A stretch of DNA of 64,000 nt from Pontibacter flavimaris (lineage in GTDB: Bacteria > Bacteroidota > Bacteroidia > Cytophagales > Hymenobacteraceae). The stretch covers positions 62,001 through 126,000 of the forward strand of contig NZ_LVWA01000002.1 of NCBI RefSeq assembly GCF_001907195.1, in the 5' to 3' direction. Shown here one piece after another: positions 35,397 to 44,387 of this stretch; positions within the stretch are counted from its first letter, which is position 1; each line of letters begins with the position of its first letter. The notes beneath the pieces are model-generated. The model did no database searches, was not told where the DNA came from, and saw nothing but the letters and a program-made list of their open reading frames with translations. Both the position numbers and the translations under genes were made by a program.

Positions 35397-36956
35397 ATGG
35401 CAGGAGACATCAGACAGGCCCAGCTAGAAACCCTTGAGCGCAAAAACGCCGAAGCCCTGCTGGGCGGTGGCAAGGAAAGAATTGAGGCACAGCACCAGAA
35501 AGGTAAACTGACAGCACGCGAGCGTATCCACTTACTCATGGACGAAGGCTCTTTTGAGGAGATCGGCAAGTTTGTGATGCACCGCTCCAAGGACTTTGGT
35601 CTGGATAAACAGTACTACCTGGGCGATGGCGTTGTTACAGGCTACGGCACCATCAACGGAAGACTTGTTTATGTCTTCTCCCAGGATTTCACCGTGCTGG
35701 GTGGCTCCCTTTCCGAAACCCACGCCGAGAAGATCGTCAAGATCATGGAGCTGGCCATGAAAAACGGCGCCCCGGTTATCGGTCTCAACGACTCTGGCGG
35801 TGCCCGTATCCAGGAGGGTGTGGTGTCGCTGGGTGGCTACGCTGATATCTTCTACCGCAACACGCTGGCTTCTGGCGTTATCCCGCAGATCTCGGCCATT
35901 ATGGGCCCTTGCGCGGGCGGCGCGGTATACTCGCCGGCCATCACCGACTTTATCATGATGGTGGAGGACACCTCTTACATGTTCGTGACCGGCCCGAACG
36001 TGGTGAAGACCGTGACGCACGAGGAAGTAACCTCCGAGGAACTGGGCGGCGCCAGCACCCACAGCACCAAGAGCGGTGTCACGCACTTCTCCTGCGCCAA
36101 CGAGGTGGAGTGCATCACCTACCTCAAGAAACTGCTGAGCTACATCCCGCAAAACTGCGAGGAACTGCCGCCAGCATTGCCCTACGAGCCGCAGGCCGAC
36201 GAAACACGTGCCGTGCTCGATACCATTATCCCTGAAAACCCGAACCAGCCCTACGACATCCGCGAAGTGATCGAGGGTATCATCGACGCGGATTCTTTCT
36301 TTGAGGTGCACAAGAACTTCGGCGAGAACATTGTAGTGGGATTTGCCCGCCTCGGCGGCAGAAGTATAGGTATAGTGGGCAACCAGCCAGCCGTACTGGC
36401 CGGTGTACTGGACATTAACGCCAGCACCAAGGCCGCCCGCTTCGTGCGCTTCTGCGACAGCTTCAACGTGCCGCTACTGGTGCTGGAGGATGTTCCGGGC
36501 TTTTTGCCGGGCACGGACCAGGAATGGCGCGGCATCATCACCAACGGAGCCAAACTACTCTATGCCTTCTGCGAGGCTACCGTGCCGCGTATTACGGTGA
36601 TTACGCGCAAAGCCTATGGCGGTGCGTACGACGTGATGAACTCCAAGCACATTGGCGCCGATATGAACTTTGCCTGGCCAACGGCTGAGATTGCCGTCAT
36701 GGGCGCGCAGGGTGCCGCTGAGATCATTTTTAAGCGTGAGATTGCGCAGGCCGAGGACCCGGAGGCCAAGCTGGCCGAGAAGGTGCAGGAGTACAAGGAG
36801 AAGTTTGCCACGCCGTACCGTGCCGCCCACCGTGGCTTTATCGACGAGGTAATTACGCCGTCCGAAACCAGGACCAAACTGATTAAGGCGTTTAAGATGC
36901 TGGAAAACAAGGCGGTAACACTGCCACGCAAGAAGCACGGAAACATTCCGTTATAA
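35397..36956 (+). CDS. pccB: Acyl-CoA carboxylase carboxyltransferase (propionyl/methylcrotonyl-CoA carboxylase beta type)
   Basis: The protein has 519 residues. Two crotonase-like halves are visible: the N-terminal part with [15 protein letters not shown] ([14 protein letters not shown]), [25 protein letters not shown] and [13 protein letters not shown], and the C-terminal part with [67 protein letters not shown]. This is the PccB layout; it transfers carboxylate from biotin to propionyl-CoA in the cytoplasm and would give methylmalonyl-CoA. The biotin carboxylase subunit is not next to it, so acetyl-CoA or methylcrotonyl-CoA specificity cannot be excluded. Confidence 0.93.
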   Translation: MAGDIRQAQLETLERKNAEALLGGGKERIEAQHQKGKLTARERIHLLMDEGSFEEIGKFVMHRSKDFGLDKQYYLGDGVVTGYGTINGRLVYVFSQDFTVLGGSLSETHAEKIVKIMELAMKNGAPVIGLNDSGGARIQEGVVSLGGYADIFYRNTLASGVIPQISAIMGPCAGGAVYSPAITDFIMMVEDTSYMFVTGPNVVKTVTHEEVTSEELGGASTHSTKSGVTHFSCANEVECITYLKKLLSYIPQNCEELPPALPYEPQADETRAVLDTIIPENPNQPYDIREVIEGIIDADSFFEVHKNFGENIVVGFARLGGRSIGIVGNQPAVLAGVLDINASTKAARFVRFCDSFNVPLLVLEDVPGFLPGTDQEWRGIITNGAKLLYAFCEATVPRITVITRKAYGGAYDVMNSKHIGADMNFAWPTAEIAVMGAQGAAEIIFKREIAQAEDPEAKLAEKVQEYKEKFATPYRAAHRGFIDEVITPSETRTKLIKAFKMLENKAVTLPRKKHGNIPL

Positions 36957-37058
36957 TTATAGCTTATACTACACGTTTAGCCTTTGCACAGGGGTGAGTT
37001 TAAAAATGCACAGGCCAGACACAGAATCAACCCTAACCTAACAACCACCACCTTACAT

Positions 37059-38129
37059 ATGAGACAAGAATCGTTTGATTTTTTGCAGAAATATCTGAAC
37101 AACTCCTCTCCTACCGGCTTCGAGTCGGAGGGCCAGAAACTGTGGCTGGAGTACGTAAAGCCATACATTGACGAATACTTTGTGGACACTTACGGCACCG
37201 TGGTGGGCGTTATCAACCCGCAGGCCGAGTATAAAGTAGTGATCGAGGCCCATGCCGATGAGATCAGCTGGTTCGTGAACTACATCACACCGGAAGGCTA
37301 TATTTACCTGAAGCGCAACGGCGGCTCTGACGCCCTGATCGCGCCATCCAAGCGCGTGAACATTTACACGGCCAAAGGCATTGTAAAGGCTGTTTTCGGG
37401 TGGCCGGCCATCCACGTGCGCAAAGTGGAGAACGACAAAGCACCGACCATCGAAACCGTGTTCCTGGACTGTGGCGCCAGCAACCGCGAGGAGGTGGAGA
37501 AAATGGGCATCCATGTAGGTTGCGTGGCTACCTTCGAGGACGAGTTTATCGTGATGAACGACCGCTACTACGTGGGCCGCGCGCTGGATAACCGCATCGG
37601 TGGCTTTATGATTGCCGAGGTGGCGCGCCAACTGAAGGAGAATGGCAACCAGCTGCCTTTCGGTCTCTATATCGTGAACTCGGTGCAGGAGGAGATCGGA
37701 CTGCGCGGCGCCGAGATGATCGCGCACCGCATCAAGCCGGACGTGGCCATCATCACCGACGTGACCCACGACACGCAGTCGCCGATGTATGACAAAAAGA
37801 ACAGCGGCGACATCCACTGCGGCAAGGGCCCGGTGATCGCTTACGGTCCGGCCGTGCAGAACAATGTGCGCGACCTGATCATCCGCACTGCCCAGGAGAA
37901 GGAGATTCCGTTCCAGCGCTCGGCTGTTTCACGTGCAACAGGCACCGACACCGACGCTTTTGCCTACTCCAATGCCGGCGTGGCCTCTGCGCTTATCTCG
38001 CTTCCGCTCAAGTACATGCACACCACCGTGGAGACCGTGCACAAGGATGACGTGGACAACGTGATCAAGATGATCTACGAAACCATACTCAAGATTCAGG
38101 ACAAGCAGGATTTCCGCTACCTGACCTAA
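37059..38129 (+). CDS. M42-family metallo-aminopeptidase
   Basis: The protein has 356 residues from the ATG at 37059 (MRQESFDFLQKYLNNSSPTG); an in-frame ATG 75 bp upstream adds a tail unlike the family. M42 features are the SPTGFE opening, VVIEAHADEISWFV (metal His and Asp), VGRALDNRIGGFM, VQEEIGLRGAEM with the catalytic Glu pair, AIITDVTHDTQSPMY and YMHTTVETVHKDDV with the last metal His. Members form large tetrahedral cytoplasmic complexes that trim peptides; annotations as endoglucanase are historical. It is probably monocistronic, with a terminator directly after it. Confidence 0.94.
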   Translation: MRQESFDFLQKYLNNSSPTGFESEGQKLWLEYVKPYIDEYFVDTYGTVVGVINPQAEYKVVIEAHADEISWFVNYITPEGYIYLKRNGGSDALIAPSKRVNIYTAKGIVKAVFGWPAIHVRKVENDKAPTIETVFLDCGASNREEVEKMGIHVGCVATFEDEFIVMNDRYYVGRALDNRIGGFMIAEVARQLKENGNQLPFGLYIVNSVQEEIGLRGAEMIAHRIKPDVAIITDVTHDTQSPMYDKKNSGDIHCGKGPVIAYGPAVQNNVRDLIIRTAQEKEIPFQRSAVSRATGTDTDAFAYSNAGVASALISLPLKYMHTTVETVHKDDVDNVIKMIYETILKIQDKQDFRYLT

Positions 38130-38150
38130 GCCACCACTTTTAGCCAAGTG

Positions 38151-38200
38151 AAAACCCTCGCGGTGCCCACAACCTTGTGGCCTGTGAGGGTTTTGTTTTT
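38151..38200 (+). terminator. Terminator after the M42 peptidase gene
   Basis: AAAACCCTC (38151-38159) pairs with GAGGGTTTT (38186-38194), an inner CCACAA/TTGTGG strengthens the stem, and GTTTTT follows. Confidence 0.8.
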
Positions 38201-38232
38201 CCGGCCTGTCCTGCGTATGTTCAGGTAATATC

Positions 38233-38280
38233 TTTCATTCATACTTTCATTCATACTTTCATTCATACTTTCATTCATAC
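38233..38280. repeat. Four perfect 12-bp tandem repeats upstream of the BtuF-like gene
   Basis: The unit TTTCATTCATAC is repeated four times without change and ends 9 bp before the GTG start. Each unit holds, across its junction, a CATACTT word. The unit is a multiple of three, so copy-number change would not shift a frame but would alter promoter or leader spacing. No in-frame start lies upstream, so the repeats are probably not translated. Confidence 0.9.
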
Positions 38281-38289
38281 TTTATTGCC

Positions 38290-39084
38290 GTGACGTTCAC
38301 CGACCAGATGGGCCACCAGATCACGCTATTGCAGCCGCCGCAGCGCATTGTATCGCTGGTGCCCTCGCAAACCGAACTTTTACTCGATTTAGGCTTAGCC
38401 GGCCGTGTGGTAGGCGTCACCAAGTTCTGCATTCATCCTAAGGAGCAGGTAAAGTATAAAACGGTTGTTGGCGGCACCAAGAATTTTAAGTTTGATGTCA
38501 TAGACCAGCTCCAGCCCGACCTGATCATCGGCAACAAGGAAGAGAATTACAAGGAAGGCATTGAGCAGCTGCAGGCAAAGTATAAAATATGGATGAGTGA
38601 CATTTATACTTTAGAAGATGCGCTGGACATGCTACGGCAAGTGGGGCAACTCACAGGCACGGAGGCCAGAGCCACAGAACTGGAGCAAAGTATAAACTCC
38701 GGTTTTGAGAAACTGCAGCCGGTGCAGCCAGGTATAAAAACGGCCTACTTCATCTGGCGCAAGCCTTACATGGTCGTGGGCAGCCACAACATCATCGACC
38801 ACTTGCTTGGCCGCTGTGGTTTTGAGAATGTTTTTGCCGATCTGGAGCGTTATCCCGAAATCACACCAGCGCAACTGCAGCAGGCCAATCCGCAGCTTAT
38901 ACTTTTATCCTCGGAGCCCTACCCTTTCAAAGAGAAACATGTAGCCGAGTTTCAGGAGCTGTGCCCGCAGGCAAGTATAAAAGTGGTGGACGGCGAGCTG
39001 TTCAGCTGGTATGGCAGCCGGCTGGCCCAGGCGCCTCCCTACTTGCAGCAGGTGGTGGAAGAGGCGAGAAAATCCCTATCTTAG
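38290..39084 (+). CDS. BtuF-like helical-backbone metal/cobalamin-binding protein without signal peptide
   Basis: The protein has 264 residues. The GTG at 38290 gives TFTDQMGHQITLLQPPQRIVSLVPSQTELLLDLG, the exact opening of the periplasmic-binding domain of this family, so no secretion signal is encoded; the sequence upstream is only tandem repeats. Further marks are VVGVTKFC, QPDLIIGNKEEN, WRKPYMVVGSHNIIDHLLGRCGFENVF and PQLILLSSEP. Homologues bind vitamin B12 or iron complexes for an ABC importer in the periplasm. No permease or ATPase lies nearby. Either it acts in the cytoplasm or a longer form is made from an unusual start; the former is simpler. Confidence 0.82.
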   Translation: MTFTDQMGHQITLLQPPQRIVSLVPSQTELLLDLGLAGRVVGVTKFCIHPKEQVKYKTVVGGTKNFKFDVIDQLQPDLIIGNKEENYKEGIEQLQAKYKIWMSDIYTLEDALDMLRQVGQLTGTEARATELEQSINSGFEKLQPVQPGIKTAYFIWRKPYMVVGSHNIIDHLLGRCGFENVFADLERYPEITPAQLQQANPQLILLSSEPYPFKEKHVAEFQELCPQASIKVVDGELFSWYGSRLAQAPPYLQQVVEEARKSLS

Positions 39085-39111
39085 TTTATCCGCTTTATAC
39101 GTTACAGCTTT

Positions 39112-40107
39112 ATGGAAGAAGGAAACGGCATCGGTGAAATATTCATCTATGAGACAGAGGCTGGTCAGGCCGCTATTGATGTTACCCTGCAGCAGGAAAC
39201 GGTATGGCTGACGCTGAACCAGCTTTCTGAACTATTTGGAAGAGACAAGTCCGTCGTATCACGGCATCTAAAGAACATTTTTCAGTCAGAAGAGCTAATC
39301 CGTGATGCAGTTGTTGCAAATTTTGCAACAACTGCATCGGATGGCAAAACTTACCAAGTAGACTACTATAACCTTGATGTTATTATCTCGGTGGGGTACA
39401 GAGTTAACTCCAAACGTGGTACGCAGTTCAGGATTTGGGCCACCAACGTGCTGCGCAGACATTTGGTAGAGGGCTATACGTTGAATGAGAAGCGCCTCAT
39501 GGAGCAGGCTCAGAAGTATAACGACCTGAAGCAAACGGTGAAGCTGCTGCAGAATGTAATTCAGCGGAAGGAACTAACAGGCGACGAAAGCGCTGGCTTA
39601 CTGCAGGTCATCAGCGACTATACGTATGCCCTGGATGTGCTGGATGATTATGACCACCAACGCCTGACCATCACCGGTACGCACCGGCAGGAGCTCTTCA
39701 GGATCACCTATGAAAGCGCCATGGCAGCTATCCGAACGCTGAAGGAAAAATTCGGCGGTTCTGAGCTATTCGGGCGTGAGAAAGACCAGAGCTTCCAGAG
39801 CTCGATCAACACCATTTACCAGTCTTTTGGCGGGGAGGATTTATACCCTTCTACAGAGGAAAAGGCGGCCAACCTGCTATACTTTGTCGTGAAGAACCAC
39901 TCCTTTTCGGACGGAAATAAACGGATAGCTGCCTTCCTGTTCGTGTGGTTCATGGAGAAAAATCAATTGCTCTATGATACGGAAGGCCGCAAACGTATTG
40001 CCGATAACGCCCTGGTAGCCCTGACGCTGCTGATAGCTGAGAGCGATCCATCGGAGAAAGAAACGATGATAAAAGTAATTGTGAACCTGATCAATCAGCA
40101 GAACTAA
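39112..40107 (+). CDS. RhuM-family protein fused to a Fic/Doc domain
   Basis: The protein has 331 residues. The first 110 or so match the RhuM/virulence-protein family: VWLTLNQLSELFGRDKSVVSRHLKNIF (a likely DNA-binding helix-turn-helix), DGKTYQVDYYNLDVIISVGYRVNSKRGTQFRIWATNVLRRHLVEGYTLNE. A helical linker (about 125-190) leads to a Fic/Doc fold with the active-site motif HSFSDGNKRIAAFLF, where His263 is the catalytic base and the NKR completes the loop. Fic enzymes transfer AMP or phosphate to target proteins. No partner antitoxin is visible beside it, and no inhibitory (S/T)xxxE(G/N) helix was recognised. It could be a self-regulating toxin-like or defence protein. Confidence 0.88.
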   Translation: MEEGNGIGEIFIYETEAGQAAIDVTLQQETVWLTLNQLSELFGRDKSVVSRHLKNIFQSEELIRDAVVANFATTASDGKTYQVDYYNLDVIISVGYRVNSKRGTQFRIWATNVLRRHLVEGYTLNEKRLMEQAQKYNDLKQTVKLLQNVIQRKELTGDESAGLLQVISDYTYALDVLDDYDHQRLTITGTHRQELFRITYESAMAAIRTLKEKFGGSELFGREKDQSFQSSINTIYQSFGGEDLYPSTEEKAANLLYFVVKNHSFSDGNKRIAAFLFVWFMEKNQLLYDTEGRKRIADNALVALTLLIAESDPSEKETMIKVIVNLINQQN

Positions 40108-40124
40108 CCCCGCGCCTATACTTT

Positions 40125-40649
40125 CTATAATTTTTGCAACAGCTGCCGCGCCCGCTCTGAGATAGCCCCAAAGTAGGCCACGTCCGCCTCTAACTGCCCG
40201 GCTGTTTTTCCGAATACCTCCCGCCTGTTCATCGGATCTGCCAGCGAGGTGAGGGTGATGATTTCCCGGAGCCGCTTCTTTTGATCGGCGTTTATACTTG
40301 CCAGATCCAGGCCTTCGAGCCGCTCCAGCAGCTGCTCCCGGAAGTCTTTCTGCTCTACCGCTTCTTCTTCCAGCAGGCGCATGATGGCGGCCACAGCCTC
40401 GTCTTCGTGCGGGGAAAGTATGGCTGCCCCGATAAGTTCCTCTGTAGAAGGCAGCGGAAGCCGGATGAGCAGCTGATAGCCTCCGCCACTTTGCTCGCCG
40501 GCCGTGGTGTAGCACTTCATCCAGAACCTGCCCGAAGCGGGATCCTTATACACAGCCGCCCAGCCACCTGCCGCCTCTTCCATGAGTTGCATTTGGCTCA
40601 AGAGCGCCTCTATAAGTTTAGCATCCCCGTACAGTTTCCGTTCCGGCAT
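40125..40649 (-). CDS. Unrecognised 174-residue protein encoded with aroA
   Basis: I do not recognise a family. The protein has no signal peptide or membrane helix. The first half carries Trp/Tyr/Gly-rich strands (GGWAAVYKDPASGRFWMKCYTT, then GGGYQLLIRLPLP), faintly like small immunity-type proteins; the second half is acidic and helical (DEAVAAIMRLLEEEAVEQKDFREQLLERLEG) with a hydrophilic linker. It starts 10 bp after the aroA stop and so belongs to the aro transcript. It converges with the RhuM-Fic gene (17-bp gap) without a strong terminator between them. A regulatory or immunity role would be speculation. Confidence 0.7.
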   Translation of the reverse strand: MPERKLYGDAKLIEALLSQMQLMEEAAGGWAAVYKDPASGRFWMKCYTTAGEQSGGGYQLLIRLPLPSTEELIGAAILSPHEDEAVAAIMRLLEEEAVEQKDFREQLLERLEGLDLASINADQKKRLREIITLTSLADPMNRREVFGKTAGQLEADVAYFGAISERARQLLQKL

Positions 40650-40659
40650 AAGTTATACG

Positions 40660-41886
40660 TTAGTTATACTTCACCTCGAAGCCCACTTTTTGCAGATCCT
40701 CCCAAAACCTGGGGTACGATTTGCGCACCACGCTCGGCTCTTGTATGGTAACAGGCTGCAGCAGGGCCAGCGGCGCAAAGGCCATGGCCATGCGGTGGTC
40801 CTGATAAGTACGGAACGTGAGCTCTTTGTGCTGCAGGATACCCGGCTTTAGCGCGAACACACCCGGCGTGATCTCCTGCAGGGAGGAATTCAGGCTCAGC
40901 ACCTCAAGCTGCAGGGCCTGTATGCGGTCCGTTTCCTTGATGCGCAGGCTCTCCAGACCGGTCATATCCACCGTTACACCGATGCCGGCACAGAGCGCCA
41001 CCACGGTCTGCGCCAGGTCCGGGCAGTCGGAGAAGTCGAGGGAGATGTGGCGCTCGTGCTCTTTTTTCAGCAATCGCACGCCTTCTGAGGTAAACTCAGT
41101 ATACACACCCAACCGGTACATGATGTCGGCAATGGCACGGTCGCCCTGGAATGACTTTTCTTTCAGACCCAGCAGCGTGATGTCCGCTTCCTGCGCCAGC
41201 GCAACCAGGCTGTACCAGTAGCTGGCTGCCGACCAGTCGGACTCCACGGTAAACTCCGCGGCTTTATACTTTTGCGGCTTCACGGTGATGGTGTTGTCCG
41301 TAAAATCAGCTGTTACGCCAAAGTGCTGCATGAGCGAGAGCGTCATCTCAATATAAGGTCGGGAGCCGATCTTGCCTTCTAATTCCAGTTCCAGCCCTTC
41401 AGGCAGCAAAGGCGCAATCATGAGCAGCGCGGAAATATACTGGCTGCTGATGTCGCTACGCACTTTCAGGTGCTTCTGGCCACTGCCCTTAAACCCACCA
41501 ATTCTCAAGGGTGGATATCCTTCCTCTCCTACGTAGGCTATACTTGCTCCCAGCTCGCGCAGGGCCTCTACCAGCACTTTGATAGGGCGCTGGCACATGC
41601 GGTCAGTGCCAGTGAGCAGCTTCTGCTGGCCGGTTACGGCGTAGTAAGCAGTCAGAAAACGCATCACCGTGCCGGCATCTTCGGCATCTATGGTTGCCGC
41701 ATCGCTCTGCAGCAGGCGCTGGAGCAGTTGGGTGTCGTTGGCTTCGGAAAGGTTATGCAATTGCGATTCCTGCCCCGACAGCGCCGCAATAATCAGGGCG
41801 CGGTTGGCTTCGCTTTTGGAGGCAGGCAGTTTTATACTTCCGGCCAGTTTACCGGTAGGGTGGCTCAGGGTGAGGCTTTGGCTCAT
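40660..41886 (-). CDS. aroA: 3-phosphoshikimate 1-carboxyvinyltransferase (EPSP synthase)
   Basis: The protein has 408 residues. Typical blocks are KLAGSIKLPASKSEANRALIIAALSG, DAEDAGTVMRFLTAYYA, GTDRMCQRPIKVLVEALRELGA, SSQYISALLMIAPLL, GSRPYIEMTLSLM, DWSAASYWYSLVAL, DCPDLAQTVVALCAG and RIKETDRIQALQLE. It joins shikimate 3-phosphate and phosphoenolpyruvate, the sixth step of chorismate synthesis. At 408 residues it is a little shorter than the E. coli enzyme. Its ATG overlaps the aroB stop by 4 nt, giving tight coupling. Confidence 0.96.
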   Translation of the reverse strand: MSQSLTLSHPTGKLAGSIKLPASKSEANRALIIAALSGQESQLHNLSEANDTQLLQRLLQSDAATIDAEDAGTVMRFLTAYYAVTGQQKLLTGTDRMCQRPIKVLVEALRELGASIAYVGEEGYPPLRIGGFKGSGQKHLKVRSDISSQYISALLMIAPLLPEGLELELEGKIGSRPYIEMTLSLMQHFGVTADFTDNTITVKPQKYKAAEFTVESDWSAASYWYSLVALAQEADITLLGLKEKSFQGDRAIADIMYRLGVYTEFTSEGVRLLKKEHERHISLDFSDCPDLAQTVVALCAGIGVTVDMTGLESLRIKETDRIQALQLEVLSLNSSLQEITPGVFALKPGILQHKELTFRTYQDHRMAMAFAPLALLQPVTIQEPSVVRKSYPRFWEDLQKVGFEVKYN

Positions 41887-42920
41887 AGTAAGGTATAGTA
41901 GCGTAATGATTCAACAATTTCCTGCACCGTGATGGGCTGGTCGTACACGGCTTTGCCGATGCCCTGCAGCAGGGTGCAGTTGATAGTGGAGCGGGTGTTC
42001 TTTTTATCCTGCAACGCCAGTTGGGCTATATGTTGGATGTCCTGCTCCGTGAGCGGCACTTTCTCGTAAATGGTCGCCAGGAAGGTCTCGATCTTATCCA
42101 GCTCCTCAGAGGAGAGCAGCTCACGTTTGCGGCTGATCCAGGCTTCGCAGAGCATGCCCACCGCCACGGCCTCGCCGTGCAGCAGCGCCCGCCCCGGCTG
42201 CTCCAGCAGGAAGCTTTCCACAGCGTGGCCCACCGTATGGCCAAAGTTCAGGATCTTGCGCAGGCCTCCCTCCAGCGGGTCCTGCTCCACTACCCTGGAT
42301 TTTATACTTACCGAGTGGCGGATCAGGCCCTCCCAATCCTCGGTGAACAGGCCGATGTGGCGCTGCTCCAGAAAGGCTTCCTTATCGGCAATAAGCCAGT
42401 GTTTGATGATCTCGGCATAACCGGACTTGAGCTCGCGCTGCGGCAGCGTCTGCAGAAAAGCTGGGTTAATAAACACCGCCTGCGGCTCCTGGTATACCCC
42501 GATATGGTTTTTGAGTCCGTGGAAGTCGATGCCGGTTTTGCCGCCCACGCTGGCGTCTACCTGCGCCAGCAGCGTGGTGGGCACCTGCACGAAGAAAATG
42601 CCGCGCTTAAACACAGCCGCGCAGAAGCCGCCCATGTCGCCGATCACGCCGCCGCCCAGGTTCACCAGTACCGACCAGCGGTCCAGGTTTAGCTCGGTCA
42701 TGCGCTGCCAGATGTATTCGCAGGTCTGCAGGGTCTTGTGCTCCTCTCCGCTTTTTATCTGGATCAGGTCGTGCGCGGGCAAGTATGGCTTGAGTATGGA
42801 ATAGCAGTGAGGCAGTGTATTTTCATCCACCAGCACCACCACCTTACTAAAAGCACGGTTCTTCAGCAGTTCCGGCAACTGTTGCAGCGCATCCTTGCCG
42901 ATATGTATGGATTCGGTCAT
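41883..42920 (-). CDS. aroB: 3-dehydroquinate synthase
   Basis: The protein has 345 residues. AroB features include VVLVDENTLPHCY, SGEEHKTLQTCEYIW, VNLGGGVIGDMGGFCAAVFKRGI, VPTTLLAQVDASVGGKTGIDFHGLKNHIG, SGYAEIIKHWLI, the metal His region ILNFGHTVGHAVES and LLHGEAVAVGMLCEAWIS. It cyclises DAHP to 3-dehydroquinate with NAD and a divalent metal. It overlaps aroA by 4 nt and lies 154 bp after the DAHP synthase gene, so all three are probably one leftward unit. Confidence 0.97.
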   Translation of the reverse strand: MTESIHIGKDALQQLPELLKNRAFSKVVVLVDENTLPHCYSILKPYLPAHDLIQIKSGEEHKTLQTCEYIWQRMTELNLDRWSVLVNLGGGVIGDMGGFCAAVFKRGIFFVQVPTTLLAQVDASVGGKTGIDFHGLKNHIGVYQEPQAVFINPAFLQTLPQRELKSGYAEIIKHWLIADKEAFLEQRHIGLFTEDWEGLIRHSVSIKSRVVEQDPLEGGLRKILNFGHTVGHAVESFLLEQPGRALLHGEAVAVGMLCEAWISRKRELLSSEELDKIETFLATIYEKVPLTEQDIQHIAQLALQDKKNTRSTINCTLLQGIGKAVYDQPITVQEIVESLRYYTLL

Positions 42921-43074
42921 CTCTGGGAGTTTGGGGGTTAGAGCGTTTAGGAGTTAAAGAGTTGAAGGGTTAGAAAGTATAAATCCCCGTGCAGCGGGCA
43001 ATCATTTAACCATCCGGCCACTTCACAATTTAACGCTTAAACATTCGCAAGCGGGCAATATAGCAACTCCGGCG

Positions 43075-44160
43075 TTAAACCCCATCTAAAATCCGGGTTT
43101 GTTTGCGGATGGATTCCACGTGGATCAGTTGGTAGAGCTCCTCAATGAAGCCTGGGTTAAGGCCGGCATCCTCGGCCCACTCGCCGCGGCTCCGGAAGAT
43201 CTCCTTCCAGCGCTCCAGCTGCAGCACCTGCACGTTGTTCTGCTTTTTGTACGCGCCAATCTGCTCCACCAGCGCCATACGGCGCGCCAGCGCAGCGATG
43301 ATGTCGTGGTCGGCGGCGTCGATCTGCAGGCGCAGTTCCTCGGCCCGGTTCACCAGCTCAGCATCATCATAGGTTGTTTTACGCACCTGCAGCTTGGCAA
43401 GTATGGCTTTCAGAGCGCCGGGGGTTACCTGCTGCTCCGCGTCGCTCAGGGCCTTTTCGGGGTTCAGGTGCGTCTCTATCATCACGCCGTCGTAGCCCAG
43501 GTCCAGCGCCTTCTGCGACACCGGCAAGATCAGCTCGCGCTTACCGCCAATGTGGCTGGGGTCCACGATGAGCGGCAGGTTCTGGTAACGGGCTTTCAGC
43601 TCGATCGGGATCTGCCACACCGGCATGTTCCGATACTTTGTTTCCTGATAAGCCGAAAAGCCACGGTGAATAGCAGCCAGGTCCGTCACCCCGGCATGGT
43701 AAATCCGCTCGATGGCCCCGATCCATAGTGCCAGGTCCGGGTTCACGGGATTCTTCACCATCACCGGCACGTTTACCCCCCGCAGCGCATCGGCGATTTC
43801 CTGCACGGCAAAGGGGTTCACGGTGGTGCGGGCCCCGATCCAGAGCACATCTATCTCCTGCCTCAGCGCCTCTTCCACGTGGCGGGCGGTGGCTACCTCG
43901 GTGGCTACCTTCATGCCCAGTTCGTGCTTCACGCGATTCAGCCAGGCCAAGCCCTGCGTGCCCACGCCCTCAAAGCTACCCGGACGCGTGCGCGGCTTCC
44001 AGATACCGGCCCGGAATAAGTGGATGTGCTGCTGCAGCGCCCTGCCCGTTTGCAACACCTGCTCCTCGCTCTCGGCGCTGCACGGGCCGGCAATGACCAG
44101 CGGGAGCCCCTGGCCTCCCCGCAGCTCCGTGAAAAAAGACTGTGTCGGATTAAACTTCAT
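43075..44160 (-). CDS. Bifunctional DAHP synthase / chorismate mutase
   Basis: The protein has 361 residues from the ATG at 44160; the preceding TTG codon is rejected as start. Residues of about 1-265 form a KDO8P-like DAHP synthase (LPLVIAGPCSAESEEQVL, FRAGIWKPRTRPGSFEGVG, VMVKNPVNPDLALWIGAIER, LIVDPSHIGG). From about 270 an all-helical type II chorismate mutase follows (VNRAEELRLQIDAADHDIIAALARRMALVEQIGAYKK). The first and the branch-point reactions of aromatic synthesis are joined in one chain, an arrangement that often allows feedback by prephenate through the mutase domain. A TACCTTTG -7-like element at 44186-44179 lies just upstream of the start. Confidence 0.93.
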   Translation of the reverse strand: MKFNPTQSFFTELRGGQGLPLVIAGPCSAESEEQVLQTGRALQQHIHLFRAGIWKPRTRPGSFEGVGTQGLAWLNRVKHELGMKVATEVATARHVEEALRQEIDVLWIGARTTVNPFAVQEIADALRGVNVPVMVKNPVNPDLALWIGAIERIYHAGVTDLAAIHRGFSAYQETKYRNMPVWQIPIELKARYQNLPLIVDPSHIGGKRELILPVSQKALDLGYDGVMIETHLNPEKALSDAEQQVTPGALKAILAKLQVRKTTYDDAELVNRAEELRLQIDAADHDIIAALARRMALVEQIGAYKKQNNVQVLQLERWKEIFRSRGEWAEDAGLNPGFIEELYQLIHVESIRKQTRILDGV

Positions 44161-44336
44161 CAAGCGTATGTATCGTTACAAAGGTAGCCGTTGCGGTGCA
44201 AAAAGGCACCCGTTAAAGTATAAACTAACCTGACGCGCCCGCATGCCAATGCCTTCCTAGTTAAACAGCAAAACGGCGACCATGTTTTATACTTCCGGCA
44301 ACGTATAAATTTAGCGAACGCAGCCGGTGTTTATGG

Positions 44337-44366
44337 TTGTGTACTAGGCCCGAAGCACTATCTTTG
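44337..44366 (+). promoter_or_regulatory. Promoter of proline dehydrogenase gene, Bacteroidota primary-sigma type
   Basis: TTG at 44337-44339, a 19-bp spacer and TATCTTTG at 44359-44366 fit the phylum consensus TTTG-N19-TAnnTTTG. The ATG follows 22 bp downstream, giving a short leader. Confidence 0.65.
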
Positions 44367-44387
44367 CACCGCAAATTTCAACCTTAC

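Noticed and set aside
38233..38280. Tandem repeats considered as a CRISPR array or as a translated FHSY repeat
   Set aside because: Units are 12 bp without spacers, so not CRISPR; no in-frame start codon lies upstream, so translation of the repeats is unlikely.
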